Below, in pieces: positions 53,258-62,915 of a stretch of 64,000 nucleotides of DNA. Each line of letters begins with the position of its first letter. Position 1 is the stretch's first letter. The DNA comes from Candidatus Eisenbacteria bacterium. GTDB taxonomy: Bacteria > Eisenbacteria > RBG-16-71-46 > CAIMUX01 > JAHJDP01. The notes below the pieces were generated by a model. It had not been told where the DNA came from. It saw only the letters and a program-made list of their open reading frames with translations, and did no database searches. The position numbers were made by a program, and so were the translations under genes. The stretch lies in NCBI GenBank assembly GCA_018831195.1, contig JAHJDP010000018.1:62001-126000 (forward strand), read 5' to 3'.

Positions 53258-55609
53258 ATGATATCACGTGGGCGAGGGAACGCCGGGATGGCCAGATCAA
53301 ATGCCAAGAGAGAGGGGGACAGGGGCCGCAGTCTGACATTGGCCCTCCTGTTGGGTGCCCTCACCGCACTCACCGGTCTCAGCCTCCTCACCGTCAATGA
53401 TCCCACTTTGGGGCGAACGCCCTATGCCGGACTCCCTTCAAACCTGGCTGGCTATTTTGGCATTATCGTGGCCGATTTCTGGATCCGACTTGTCGGCCGG
53501 ACCGTTATTTGGGGTCTTTTACCGCTGAGCCTCGTCTGGTCCCTTCGGTTGGCGTGGAGTTGGTTTCGCTTGCGCCTCGGCCGATCCTCTCTGGCCTATA
53601 TCTTTTTTCTTATCATGACCTGTGTGGCCGGAGCCTCTCTGTTCACCACGGAGGATCCCTGCCGGTGGGGGAGTACGGGAAGAGCCGGTCTGGAAATTTT
53701 ATCGGTCTTTGGTCCCGGTGGCGCCCCAATCGTCGCCGTGACCCTCTGGTTAATCCTTCTGGCCGCCACCCTCCGGCTTATCGTGCCGCAACCGATACAA
53801 GAGGCGCTGTCGCGGCAGGCAACGCTGGGGCTCTCATGGGTCGTCAATCTGGTCATCGCGGGCCTTTCATCCTTGGGACGAGTGCTTTCCAGTGCCGTCC
53901 TTCGTCTCTTTGATCGCTATTCTCCTGCTCACCCCCCCACTCAAGCGAGCGGCTCAACACGGGGATCGAAAGGTGGGAAGAAACGCTCCCGGCCCAGCCG
54001 CGGCGAACTCCTGCAGGGGCCAAACGGAGCAGAAGAGGTGGCGGTAACGGGGGGTGAGGCGCCTCGGATTGTTGTCCCCCAGATGGTTACGGGAACAAGA
54101 GAGCCGGAAGAGGATCTTCTCACGGGATCCGATAGGGAATTGAAGCCCCAACGACTCAGCGGGCCCTTTCCATTGCCTTCTCTAGACCTTCTCACCGATT
54201 CGCCGCCTGGCGAGGGGCAGGTCGATCGCGAGGAAATTTTTCAAAAAAGCCAGCTCCTTGAAAGGGTCCTTGGCGAATTCGGGATCGTGGGTGAAGTAGG
54301 CGAGGTCCATCCCGGACCGGTTATTACACGGTACGAATTCACACCTGGATCCGGAGTCCGGATCGCTCAGATCGTCAGCCGGGCGGATGATATTGCCTTG
54401 GCCCTTAAGGCCTCCCGGGTCCGCCTTTTGGCGCCGATTCCAGGAAAGGCGGCTGTCGGGATCGAAGTTCCCAACGCCCATCCGGCCACGATCTATCTGA
54501 AAGAAGTGGTATCCACCGATCTTTTTCTTCGTTCCAAGGAACCGCTTCTCATCACGCTGGGGAAGGATATTGCGGGCCATCCCTTTTGCGCGATGCTGGA
54601 CCGAATGCCCCATCTCTTGGTCGCCGGGACGACCGGGTCGGGCAAAAGCATGTTTCTTCACACCATCATCATGTCGCTTCTTCTCAGGCGGACACCCGAT
54701 GAGGTGCGCTTCATACTGATTGATCCGAAACGATTAGAGTTCACGCCCTACAACGGGATTCCTCACCTTCTCGCGCCGGTGGTCACCGACGCCCGCGAAG
54801 CTTCCCGCATCCTGATTTGGCTTCTCAGAGAAATGGACCGCCGGTACCTGATCTTTGCGCGCCTCGGGGTTCGCAATATACAAGGGTATCGTGATCTCCC
54901 TCCCACCGATGACGACGATGAGCCGCGCGAGATTCTTCCGATGTTGGTCGTTATTGTCGATGAGTTGGCCGATCTGATGATGACGGGGACGCATGAAATA
55001 GAAAACGCCATCACGAGACTGGCCCAGATGGCCCGTGCCGTGGGGATCCATCTCGTTTTGGCGACGCAAAGGCCGTCCGTCGATGTCCTGACCGGCATTA
55101 TCAAGGCGAATTTCCCCGCCCGGATCGCCTTCCAGGTCGCCAGCAAGACCGATTCCCGGACGATACTCGATTCCAATGGCGCTGAGAGCTTGCTGGGAGC
55201 GGGCGACATGCTTTTCATACCGCCCGGCAAATCACAGGCCCACCGCCTGCACGCTCCCCTCATCCCCGATGAAGACCGCGATGCGATCATCGCCTATCTC
55301 CAGGAGTTGGCCTCGTCTCAGCCGGAGGGCGCCATGACCCTATTGGATGAAAAGGCGCTGTCAGAAGAGGTTCCGAACGATGCCGATGAAGATTCCCTGC
55401 TCGATGACGCCAAGAGGATCGTTATCCAGCACCAGCAAGGCAGCACATCCCTCCTTCAGCGCAAACTTCGAATCGGTTATACAAGGGCCGCGCGACTGAT
55501 CGATATGTTGGAGCGCCGCGGAATCGTCGGGCCGTTCGAGGGTAGTAAGGCCCGTGAAGTTCTTATCGATAGGGAAAATCTGGAGACTGAGATTGTGCGG
55601 GATGCCTGA
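53258..55609 (+). CDS. ftsK: DNA translocase FtsK/SpoIIIE
   Basis: 783 residues from ATG 53258; ATG 53288 is also possible. About four N-terminal membrane segments are followed by a Ser/Gly/Pro-rich linker (about 235-300), the alpha/beta motor domain with Walker A AGTTGSGKSMFLHT and Walker B LVVIVDELADLMM, and a C-terminal winged-helix gamma domain (ISLLQRKLRIGYTRAARL-like). It moves chromosome ends during division and activates XerCD at dif. The 3' end overlaps lolA by 11 bp. Confidence 0.95.
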   Translation: MISRGRGNAGMARSNAKREGDRGRSLTLALLLGALTALTGLSLLTVNDPTLGRTPYAGLPSNLAGYFGIIVADFWIRLVGRTVIWGLLPLSLVWSLRLAWSWFRLRLGRSSLAYIFFLIMTCVAGASLFTTEDPCRWGSTGRAGLEILSVFGPGGAPIVAVTLWLILLAATLRLIVPQPIQEALSRQATLGLSWVVNLVIAGLSSLGRVLSSAVLRLFDRYSPAHPPTQASGSTRGSKGGKKRSRPSRGELLQGPNGAEEVAVTGGEAPRIVVPQMVTGTREPEEDLLTGSDRELKPQRLSGPFPLPSLDLLTDSPPGEGQVDREEIFQKSQLLERVLGEFGIVGEVGEVHPGPVITRYEFTPGSGVRIAQIVSRADDIALALKASRVRLLAPIPGKAAVGIEVPNAHPATIYLKEVVSTDLFLRSKEPLLITLGKDIAGHPFCAMLDRMPHLLVAGTTGSGKSMFLHTIIMSLLLRRTPDEVRFILIDPKRLEFTPYNGIPHLLAPVVTDAREASRILIWLLREMDRRYLIFARLGVRNIQGYRDLPPTDDDDEPREILPMLVVIVDELADLMMTGTHEIENAITRLAQMARAVGIHLVLATQRPSVDVLTGIIKANFPARIAFQVASKTDSRTILDSNGAESLLGAGDMLFIPPGKSQAHRLHAPLIPDEDRDAIIAYLQELASSQPEGAMTLLDEKALSEEVPNDADEDSLLDDAKRIVIQHQQGSTSLLQRKLRIGYTRAARLIDMLERRGIVGPFEGSKAREVLIDRENLETEIVRDA

Positions 55610-56297
55610 TAGGATGACAAGTCGCGGCCGAATTCATGTGTGGACCCTCTGTTTCACATTATTGATCTGCCTCTATTCCGCGGATCCCTCGCCGGCGGCG
55701 GATGTGATGGATGAGGAAACATGGCAGGACGGCCCTGCTCTCTTTAACAAAACGAGAGAGTGGATTCTGGCCTTGCCTTCATTGGAGGTGCCTTTTACCC
55801 AGATTAACCGGTGGACCGGGTGGGGCGACGAGGCGCCCGATACGGCGCGTGGCGTTCTGTATTTGGAACGGCCCTGCTGCTTCCGGCTGGAATATGATGA
55901 ACCGGCCGGTCACGCCATTGTCTGCGATGGGGAATCGCTGTGGACCTATGTCCCTGAATTGGAGCAGGTTATCCGGACCCCCGTGCCGGAAGAGGGGATC
56001 GGGGCCGGGGATCTCTTTCTCTGGTTGCTTCGATCGGCGCATCCCGATTCCTTTGCGGTTCTTGTGGATCCGCCGGTCTACCGCCTCGGGGTTGAACCGC
56101 CGGCCGAGATCGGCTGGAGGGAGTTGGAGATCCTGATCGACATCAATGACGGATCGATTGCCGGATATTATTACGAGGACCTTCAGGAGAACCGAACGGC
56201 ATTCCAATTTGCTGTCTTCAAAACCGTCCCCCGCGGAGGGCGCGAAGCCTTCCGATTTATAAGTCCGCCCGGGGTAGAGGTTGTCGATGTCGAATAA
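55599..56297 (+). CDS. lolA: outer-membrane lipoprotein carrier LolA
   Basis: 232 residues from ATG 55599 (ATG 55611 is also possible). A signal peptide (WTLCFTLLICLYSADPSPAA) precedes the LolA/LolB beta-sheet fold: SLEVPFTQINRWTGWGDEAP, GVLYLERPCCFRLEYDEPAG, ICDGESLWTYVPELEQVIR. It carries lipoproteins across the periplasm to the outer membrane. Its end overlaps rimO by 11 bp. Confidence 0.88.
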   Translation, partial: GMPDRMTSRGRIHVWTLCFTLLICLYSADPSPAADVMDEETWQDGPALFNKTREWILALPSLEVPFTQINRWTGWGDEAPDTARGVLYLERPCCFRLEYDEPAGHAIVCDGESLWTYVPELEQVIRTPVPEEGIGAGDLFLWLLRSAHPDSFAVLVDPPVYRLGVEPPAEIGWRELEILIDINDGSIAGYYYEDLQENRTAFQFAVFKTVPRGGREAFRFISPPGVEVVDVE

Positions 56298-57639
56298 TCC
56301 CCCCAAAACCCTCGCGGTGGTGACGTTGGGCTGTCCCAAAAACCAGGTCGATTCGGAGGTCATGGCCGGTGCGCTGCATCTCGATGGGTGGCGGACGGTG
56401 GCCGAGGTGGAACAGGCGAGCATGGTCGTCATCAATACATGCGCTTTCCTCTCCTCCGCTGTCGAAGAATCGATGGAAACCATCCGGTCGATCGCGGCGT
56501 TGAAAGAAACAGGCTCGCTCCGGCATCTCATTGTCGCCGGTTGTCTTCCCCAACGGGTCGGCGAGGAGCTCTTGCGGGAGGTGCCCGAGGTCGATTACCT
56601 CATCGGGACGGGCGCCTTGGGACGGATTGTCGATATCTGCCGATCGATCGAGGCCGGGTGCGAGGTGAGGGGAGCGGTTCTGGGAGGCTTGGATCGTTTG
56701 GATATCCCCTGGTCCAAACGCGCCGTGATCTCAGGTCCCTCGGCCTATCTGAAGATTTCGGAAGGATGCGACCGCTCCTGTTCCTTTTGCATTATTCCCG
56801 ATCTCAGGGGGTCGCAGCGGAGTCGTTCCCCTCAGGAGATCGTGGAGGAGGCCCGGAGGCTCGTGGGCAGCGGGGTTCGGGAGCTTATCCTCATCGGACA
56901 GGATACGACCTCTTATGGAAGGGATCTTCCCGGATCCCTCGAACTCGTGGATCTGCTCGAGGCCCTGCAGGATGTTGAAGAGGCTCGATGGATACGGATC
57001 CTTTATACTCATCCGGCGGGATGGAACGACCGGCTCATCGAGGCGCATCGGGATCTGGAGACGGTTCTTCCCTATATCGATATGCCGATTCAGCACACGG
57101 ATGATTCCATCCTCAAACGAATGCAACGGGGGGTCACTCATGCCCGAACCCGCGATCTGATTCATGAAATGCGGGCGCGGATACCCGATCTGACCTTGAG
57201 AACGACTCTGCTCTTGGGGTTCCCCGGTGAAACCGATACGATCTTTCGGGGTCTATTAGAAGAGATAGACCGGACTCCGTTTGACCGGCTTGGTGTCTTC
57301 CCCTACAGTCCCGAACCGGGTTCCCCGGCGGCCTTGCTGCAGGGGCAGGTCCCGTCTGATGTCGCTGATGAGCGCTGCCGGGTGGTTATGGAGAAACAAC
57401 AATCGATCGCCTTGAGCCGGCAACAGAAGCGGCTGGGAGCTGTTCTGCCGATTCTCATTGAGAGCGTCGAAGAGGGGGGCGAGAGTGGCATCGGAAGAAG
57501 TCCGGGCGAAGCCCCTGAAATCGATGGCGACGTTTTGGTTCGATCCGATAAAAAACGACCCCTCTCGGTCGGAGAGATAGTTGACGCCGCCGTGGTTGCT
57601 GTTGGATCGTATGACCTGGAAACCGAAAGAGTGAATTAG
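56287..57639 (+). CDS. rimO: ribosomal protein S12 methylthiotransferase RimO
   Basis: 450 residues from ATG 56287, with GAGG six bases upstream; TTG 56281 is the outer limit. The N-terminal UPF0004 domain has VTLGCPKNQVDSEVM. The radical-SAM cluster motif CDRSCSFC lies before IIPDLRG. A C-terminal TRAM region ends the protein. CPKNxVDSE and the radical-SAM context favour RimO over MiaB. It adds a methylthio group to S12 Asp88. Confidence 0.92.
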   Translation: MSNNPPKTLAVVTLGCPKNQVDSEVMAGALHLDGWRTVAEVEQASMVVINTCAFLSSAVEESMETIRSIAALKETGSLRHLIVAGCLPQRVGEELLREVPEVDYLIGTGALGRIVDICRSIEAGCEVRGAVLGGLDRLDIPWSKRAVISGPSAYLKISEGCDRSCSFCIIPDLRGSQRSRSPQEIVEEARRLVGSGVRELILIGQDTTSYGRDLPGSLELVDLLEALQDVEEARWIRILYTHPAGWNDRLIEAHRDLETVLPYIDMPIQHTDDSILKRMQRGVTHARTRDLIHEMRARIPDLTLRTTLLLGFPGETDTIFRGLLEEIDRTPFDRLGVFPYSPEPGSPAALLQGQVPSDVADERCRVVMEKQQSIALSRQQKRLGAVLPILIESVEEGGESGIGRSPGEAPEIDGDVLVRSDKKRPLSVGEIVDAAVVAVGSYDLETERVN

Positions 57640-57656
57640 AGGGAAGAGGTGAAGGC

Positions 57657-58682
57657 ATGATCAGCCCGTCCAGGCACGTCGCACGATACTGTATTCTAGG
57701 ATTCGTTACGCTGATTCTTTTCACGGGGCGGTCGAGCGCTGACTTCCAATCGGTTACGACGAATCTTGGGATTCTCAAAGAGCTGACCTTGAGGTCTCTT
57801 GGCGCGGCTCTCGATTCTCTCTCCATTGAGCCCGGCGGTGAGATATACATTCGATCCGGCGCCTATCATGAAACGAATTGGCTGGTGGCCGAATCGATGG
57901 CGGAGCTGCTTCAGCAAAGGGGATGGAAGCCGGTGATCCTGGATATGGGATCTCCCTCGGCGCCCGCGGCCGGTCCCGCGCATGATCCCGCGGCGTCCGA
58001 GGAAGGGGGGGCGCCGGTGGAAGAGGCGACCGATGGAGAGACAACCGATGAGGGGGGGGTGAACCTCGATGACGAGGAAGGGTCTGACGCGACGGATGGC
58101 GGGACCGACGGCGTGGATGAATTCGGCGAAATGACCAGCGAGGAGGATGGAGCAGAAGGCGCCCTAATCGAAGAGGGCGGTGATTCCGGGCTTGAAGAAG
58201 ATCTGACGGCCGGGGAAACCTCAGAAACTCCTGAACCCGAAACGCGAACGGGCCGGAAAATAAAAACATCAGAAGAGGCGCCGACGCCCCAGGCGACGCC
58301 CCTGCAGCCCCTGCTCATACCGGCACGGGAGATCAAGGGAGAGGTTCTACAATTCCGAGTGCTCGATATGGGGATAACTTATCCCTCGAGCCGCCGGGCG
58401 ATGATCCTGCTGGGACCCCGGAATATCACACGGTTGGGAAGCGCTCATCTGAGAATCACTCATTTGGAAGAACCCTCGGGTATCATCAAGGGCGTTGTCG
58501 ACACCGAGCAACACACTGTGGATCAATTCCCCGGCCGATGGCAGCCCTATGTTGAGGGAAGCAAATATCCCTTCGCGCGGCCGGTGATTCAGCCGGCGGT
58601 GTGGGGGCAATTGGTGGAGCCAGTCGCCGTCGTCGCCATTGTGTCAGGCCTGGTTTATCTTTTTTATGCCAATCAAAATTAA
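57657..58682 (+). CDS. envelope protein with a long acidic linker, function unknown
   Basis: 341 residues with GAGGTGAAGGC before the ATG. A hydrophobic signal segment (YCILGFVTLILFTG) precedes a globular part (30-105: RSGAYHETNWLVAESMAELL). Residues of about 105-215 are almost entirely Glu, Asp, Gly, Thr and Ser. A second globular part (215-315) holds MGITYPSSRRAMILLGPRNI, and a C-terminal membrane helix (PVAVVAIVSGLVYLFYANQN) follows. This layout (signal peptide, folded ends, disordered acidic spacer, C-terminal anchor) is seen directly. No family is recognised. It sits between rimO and bamD, and its end overlaps bamD. Confidence 0.8.
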   Translation: MISPSRHVARYCILGFVTLILFTGRSSADFQSVTTNLGILKELTLRSLGAALDSLSIEPGGEIYIRSGAYHETNWLVAESMAELLQQRGWKPVILDMGSPSAPAAGPAHDPAASEEGGAPVEEATDGETTDEGGVNLDDEEGSDATDGGTDGVDEFGEMTSEEDGAEGALIEEGGDSGLEEDLTAGETSETPEPETRTGRKIKTSEEAPTPQATPLQPLLIPAREIKGEVLQFRVLDMGITYPSSRRAMILLGPRNITRLGSAHLRITHLEEPSGIIKGVVDTEQHTVDQFPGRWQPYVEGSKYPFARPVIQPAVWGQLVEPVAVVAIVSGLVYLFYANQN

Positions 58683-59517
58683 CATTGGGTCGCGCCTTGC
58701 CGGCGGGTTGGCGCTTCTTTTCGCCGTCTCCCTGCTGATCTCAGGGTGTGGGGGCAGCCACGGCGGCAAGACAGAGAGTCATCTCCCGGTCCTCGATGAA
58801 CTGATCCGCGCCCGGCGGGATTATGATAAGGGCCATTACAGCGACGCCGTGCTCTCATTGGCGCAATTCACCGATCGCCACCCGGGCAGCCGCTTTATGG
58901 ATGAGGCTCTCTTTAAATTGGGCAAATCCCACCAGTATATCGCTGAGTATCTCCTGGCGACCGATTCGTTCCGGAGGATACTCGATGATTATCCCCAGAG
59001 CGAATGGTTGGAGGAAGCGACCTATGAGCTGGGCCGGAGCGCCTATTTGGGCTCGAAAGGTCCAGATTACGATCAGGAAGCAACCTACGACGCCATCAGC
59101 ACTTTCCGCCTCTATCTGAGACAGTATCCCGAGGGGAATTTTGTTAAAGACGTGGAGGAATTGCTCTTTATTTGTGAGGATCGCCTCGTTCGCAAGGCTT
59201 ATATCAGCGGCGACACCTATTTAAAAGTACACCGCATGGAGCCGGCCCGCTTCTATTTTGATAAGGGGATCGCCATCCGGAGCGACGTGCCCGCTGCAGC
59301 CGATTGCCTGCTGGGTCTAGCAAGATCATACAAGATTGAAAAGAAACCCATTAAGGCGCTGGAAGCTTTCGAACGTCTTCAAATCTGGCTGGAGGGGGAA
59401 GGGGCGAATCTGTTGGAGGCCGAGAAACATGACCGACTTTTGGAGAGTATCGCCAACGAGATGAACAGCCTGACGGTGGGGGAGGAGATCTTTCCGCCGG
59501 ATTCGATGACGGAGTGA
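58666..59517 (+). CDS. bamD: outer-membrane assembly lipoprotein BamD
   Basis: 283 residues from ATG 58666, with a 14-residue stretch overlapping the upstream gene. The lipobox is LLISGC after a hydrophobic signal peptide. TPR repeats follow (RDYDKGHYSDAVLSLAQFTD, PGSRFMDEALFKLGKSHQYI, SEWLEEATYELGRSAYL), as in BamD/ComL. It supports BamA in inserting beta-barrel proteins. The next gene starts two bases after its stop. Confidence 0.86.
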   Translation: MPIKINIGSRLAGGLALLFAVSLLISGCGGSHGGKTESHLPVLDELIRARRDYDKGHYSDAVLSLAQFTDRHPGSRFMDEALFKLGKSHQYIAEYLLATDSFRRILDDYPQSEWLEEATYELGRSAYLGSKGPDYDQEATYDAISTFRLYLRQYPEGNFVKDVEELLFICEDRLVRKAYISGDTYLKVHRMEPARFYFDKGIAIRSDVPAAADCLLGLARSYKIEKKPIKALEAFERLQIWLEGEGANLLEAEKHDRLLESIANEMNSLTVGEEIFPPDSMTE

Positions 59518-59519
59518 CG

Positions 59520-60158
59520 ATGACCGAGGTTGATCCCCGGAACCGGATGTCACGTTTGGGGATTTTGGGGGGGACGTTCGACCCGCCCCATATCGGCCAC
59601 CTCATCCTCGCGGACCAGTGCCGCCAGGCCCTTCGGCTGGACAGCCTCCTCATTCTTCCCGCCGGCATGCCGCCGCACAAGAATCCGGATCACATAACAC
59701 CCTTCCAACACCGCGCCGCCATGGCGCGGCTGGCCTTTCCTGAAAGCGAAGGATATGCGATCGAACCTCTGGAGGGGGAGCGGAAGGGGCCCAGCTATAC
59801 CGTCGAGACGCTGCGGGCGCTCTACGCTCGCGGGGGTGGCCGCTGCTCTTTTTGGCTTTTAATGGGCAGCGATTCGATGGCTGAACTGGAAACTTGGAAG
59901 GAGCCGGAAGCTATCGTCAGTTTTTGCCGACTGGGTGTCTACGGACGCCCCCTTTATCATATTGATGGATTGAAAAAGCAGTGGCTTGCCCATGTCGATT
60001 CAGTCGAGGGTCCTCTCGTCGACATCTCCTCAACGCAAATCCGTCAGATGGTTCGCGCCGGGAAAAGCTTGAATTTCCTCGTTCCTGAAAGGGTTCGGAA
60101 ATACATTCTGACCCATGGTCTGTATGCTGGAAAATCTCCGGCGGGCGCCAACGGATAA
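59520..60158 (+). CDS. nadD: nicotinate-nucleotide adenylyltransferase
   Basis: 212 residues. It adenylates nicotinate mononucleotide in NAD synthesis. LGILGGTFDPPHIGHLILAD holds the HxGH nucleotidyl-transfer motif, and SSTQIRQMVRAGKSLNFLVP is the C-terminal ISSTxIR motif. The first ATG lies two bases after the bamD stop; ATG at residue 11 is also plausible. rsfS, its frequent neighbour, is not next. Confidence 0.94.
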   Translation: MTEVDPRNRMSRLGILGGTFDPPHIGHLILADQCRQALRLDSLLILPAGMPPHKNPDHITPFQHRAAMARLAFPESEGYAIEPLEGERKGPSYTVETLRALYARGGGRCSFWLLMGSDSMAELETWKEPEAIVSFCRLGVYGRPLYHIDGLKKQWLAHVDSVEGPLVDISSTQIRQMVRAGKSLNFLVPERVRKYILTHGLYAGKSPAGANG

Positions 60159-60180
60159 ACATTTCACAGCAGGGGGGATA

Positions 60181-62898
60181 GTGACGCTTCCGAAAAATCC
60201 CGCTGCGGCCGTCTATATTGTGGACGGCACCGCCCTTGTCTACAGGGCGCATTACGCCTTCATCTCCAACCCGCTGCGAACGGGCAAAGGGCGGGATGTC
60301 AGCGCCCTTTTCGGCTTTATCAATACGATCTTTCATCTTATTCGAGAAGTGAAAGCTGATTCCATGATGGTCATGTTTGACACAAAAGGTCCGACCTTTC
60401 GTCATGAAATGTTTAAAGAGTATAAGGCGACCCGTCCCGAAGTGCCCCCGGAGATCATTGATCAGATCCCTGACGTCAAGCGGTTCCTGGACATCGCAGG
60501 GATACCGCGTTTGGAGGAAGCGGGGATGGAGGCGGATGATCTGATCAGCTCCTTCTCGGAAAAATGTGCAAGAGTTGGGAAGGAGACGGTGATCGTCTCC
60601 GCCGACAAAGATCTCATGCAGCTGGTGGGGCCGAAAACCTTTCAGTATATCCCCGCGAAAGGAAGAGAGCCCGCCCGATGGATGGGGCCGCAGGATGTCG
60701 AGGAAAAGTGGGGTGTTCCGCCCCAGCAGCTGCGCGACTTTCAGGCCTTGGCTGGTGATCACGCTGATAATGTGCCGGGTGTGTCCGGCATCGGTCCGAA
60801 GACGGCGGTTCAGCTGCTGAAGCAATTTCATGGTTTGGATGAGATCTATGGGCATCTCGAAGCGATTCCGAGTTCCGCCGTCCGCAAAAAACTCGAAGCT
60901 GGAAGGGAATCCGCCTATTTGAGCCGGGAACTCGTGACCCTGCGCCGGGATCTCCACTTGGGGATCGATTTCAAAGAACTGAAAATTGCGCCACTGGAGG
61001 AACAACCGGAACTCAGATCATTCTTGCGGGAGTTTGAGTTCCGTCGTCTCGAAAATTCTCTGGGCGGCGCACTATCCGTTGAAACACCGTCTCCACGATC
61101 TCCTTCGTTTTCATCGGCGACTCCGGTCATCGCCACGGTCGAAGCATTGAAGCTATGGGCTGAAAGAGTGGCCGCCTCCTCCTCACCGCTCGGATTGGCG
61201 GCCCCGGGGACAGACGAGATTCCCTTCACCGCGAATCTTACGGGATTGGCATTTTCCCAGCTGGGAGGAGAGCAAGCCGCATTTGTTAAAGTGGGGATAG
61301 GATCGGGCGGGATCCCCGGCGATAAGGCGGGGAAGATACTGAGTCCTCTTTTCAGCGATCGAAACCGCCTTAAGGTGGGACACGATTTCAAACGATTGAT
61401 TCATCTTTTACAAAAGATCAAGATCGAACTCTCCCCGCCCTATTTTGATACCCAGGTCGCTTCTTATGTCCTGGATCCGTCCCGCCGTCACGATATCGGA
61501 TCCCTTTCCAAGGAATTTCTCAACCGGGTTCTACAAACTCCCGACGCCGGGAAAACGGGGGATCTCTTCTCGACGGCTCTATCAGAAGATTCGATCTCCG
61601 CGACCATGGAGGAGGCGGAGGCGGTCCTCCTGCTTTATCCGATCTTGGAGCGGGAATGCCGGAGCCGGGAGCAGGAGCAGCTGCTGCAGAAATTGGAGCT
61701 GCCGCTGGTTTCTATCTTGGCGCGGATGGAGAGTGTCGGTATTGCCCTTGATGTCCCGGTGCTGGAGCGGATGCGATCCGATTTGCAGGTTGAGCTCAAC
61801 CGACTGGAGGGTCAGGCGACAAAGGCGGCCGGAATCGAGTTCAATCTGAACTCCCCATCACAGCTTCGCGAGATTCTCTTTGACCAATTGAAACTCCCGA
61901 CCGGTAAAAAGACCAAAACCGGTTATTCGACGGACTCGGGTGTCCTGGAGGGATTGGCTGGATTACATCCGCTCCCCGGAATCTTGCTCGAGTATCGGCA
62001 GCTCTCCAAATTGCAATCGACTTATGTCGAGGTTCTACCGCGATTGGTCGATCCTGTCACTCATCGTCTCCACGCCCTGTTCCATCAGACGGTCACCGCG
62101 ACGGGACGCCTCTCCTCAAGCCATCCCAATCTTCAAAATATACCCATCCGAAGCGAACTCGGACGGAAAATCCGAAAAGCCTTCGTGGCTTCGCCGAAAG
62201 GCTGGGTCTTCCTCTCTGCCGATTACTCACAAATCGAACTCCGCCTTCTGGCGCATCTCTCTTCCGATGACTACCTCCTGGAAGCCTTTCATTCGGGAGA
62301 TGATATCCACAAAGCCACCGCCTGCCGGGTCTTCGGCGTCACGCCGGACCAGGTCGACGGTTCGCTTCGCGCCAGAGCCAAAATCGCCAATTTTGGGATT
62401 ATCTATGGGATGGGTCCCCAGCGGCTGGCCGTTGAAATGGGGATTCCCATCGCCGATGCAAAGAGGTTTATCGAGGAATATTTGGAGAAGCTGCCCGGTG
62501 TCCGCAATTATCTCACCTCGATCGTCGAGGAGGCCCGGCAGAGAGGATTTGTTGAAACCATCGCCGGCCGCCGGCGCTACCTGCCTGATCTTCAGCTCGA
62601 CAAGGGGCGTCTCCGCTCGCAGGCCGAACGGATGGCGATCAACACACCAATACAGGGTTCGGCCGCTGATTTGATTAAACAGGCGATGGTCGGTGTCCAG
62701 AGGGAATTGGCGGCCCGGCATCTGAAAAGCCGCCTGGTCCTTCAAATTCATGATGAGTTGTTGTTGGAAATCGCCCCGGATGAGAAGGATCGTGTGGGGG
62801 ATTTGATTCGCCGCGAGATGGAGGGCGCCGCCCTGCTAACGGTCCCTCTCGTCATCGAGGAGGGTTGGGGGGAAACCTGGTGGGACGCACACGCCTAA
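60181..62898 (+). CDS. polA: DNA polymerase I
   Basis: 905 residues from GTG 60181, which has GGGGGGATA upstream; the frame opens at 60115 inside nadD. A 5' nuclease domain (to about 290; VDGTALVYRAHYAF, GIPRLEEAGMEADDL) precedes a 3'-5' exonuclease-like domain that lacks the catalytic acids: the usual DxE is AAPGT and the YxxxD Asp is missing. The polymerase core is intact (SADYSQIELRLLAHLS, the O helix RAKIANFGIIYGM, and LQIHDELLLE). It should fill gaps and mature Okazaki fragments without proofreading. Confidence 0.96.
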   Translation: MTLPKNPAAAVYIVDGTALVYRAHYAFISNPLRTGKGRDVSALFGFINTIFHLIREVKADSMMVMFDTKGPTFRHEMFKEYKATRPEVPPEIIDQIPDVKRFLDIAGIPRLEEAGMEADDLISSFSEKCARVGKETVIVSADKDLMQLVGPKTFQYIPAKGREPARWMGPQDVEEKWGVPPQQLRDFQALAGDHADNVPGVSGIGPKTAVQLLKQFHGLDEIYGHLEAIPSSAVRKKLEAGRESAYLSRELVTLRRDLHLGIDFKELKIAPLEEQPELRSFLREFEFRRLENSLGGALSVETPSPRSPSFSSATPVIATVEALKLWAERVAASSSPLGLAAPGTDEIPFTANLTGLAFSQLGGEQAAFVKVGIGSGGIPGDKAGKILSPLFSDRNRLKVGHDFKRLIHLLQKIKIELSPPYFDTQVASYVLDPSRRHDIGSLSKEFLNRVLQTPDAGKTGDLFSTALSEDSISATMEEAEAVLLLYPILERECRSREQEQLLQKLELPLVSILARMESVGIALDVPVLERMRSDLQVELNRLEGQATKAAGIEFNLNSPSQLREILFDQLKLPTGKKTKTGYSTDSGVLEGLAGLHPLPGILLEYRQLSKLQSTYVEVLPRLVDPVTHRLHALFHQTVTATGRLSSSHPNLQNIPIRSELGRKIRKAFVASPKGWVFLSADYSQIELRLLAHLSSDDYLLEAFHSGDDIHKATACRVFGVTPDQVDGSLRARAKIANFGIIYGMGPQRLAVEMGIPIADAKRFIEEYLEKLPGVRNYLTSIVEEARQRGFVETIAGRRRYLPDLQLDKGRLRSQAERMAINTPIQGSAADLIKQAMVGVQRELAARHLKSRLVLQIHDELLLEIAPDEKDRVGDLIRREMEGAALLTVPLVIEEGWGETWWDAHA

Positions 62899-62915
62899 AG
62901 GATCTGAGGCGCGCG

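Noticed and set aside
59917-61005. 362-codon minus-strand open frame
   Set aside because: It lies opposite nadD and polA and shows no family signature; long antisense frames are common at this base composition.
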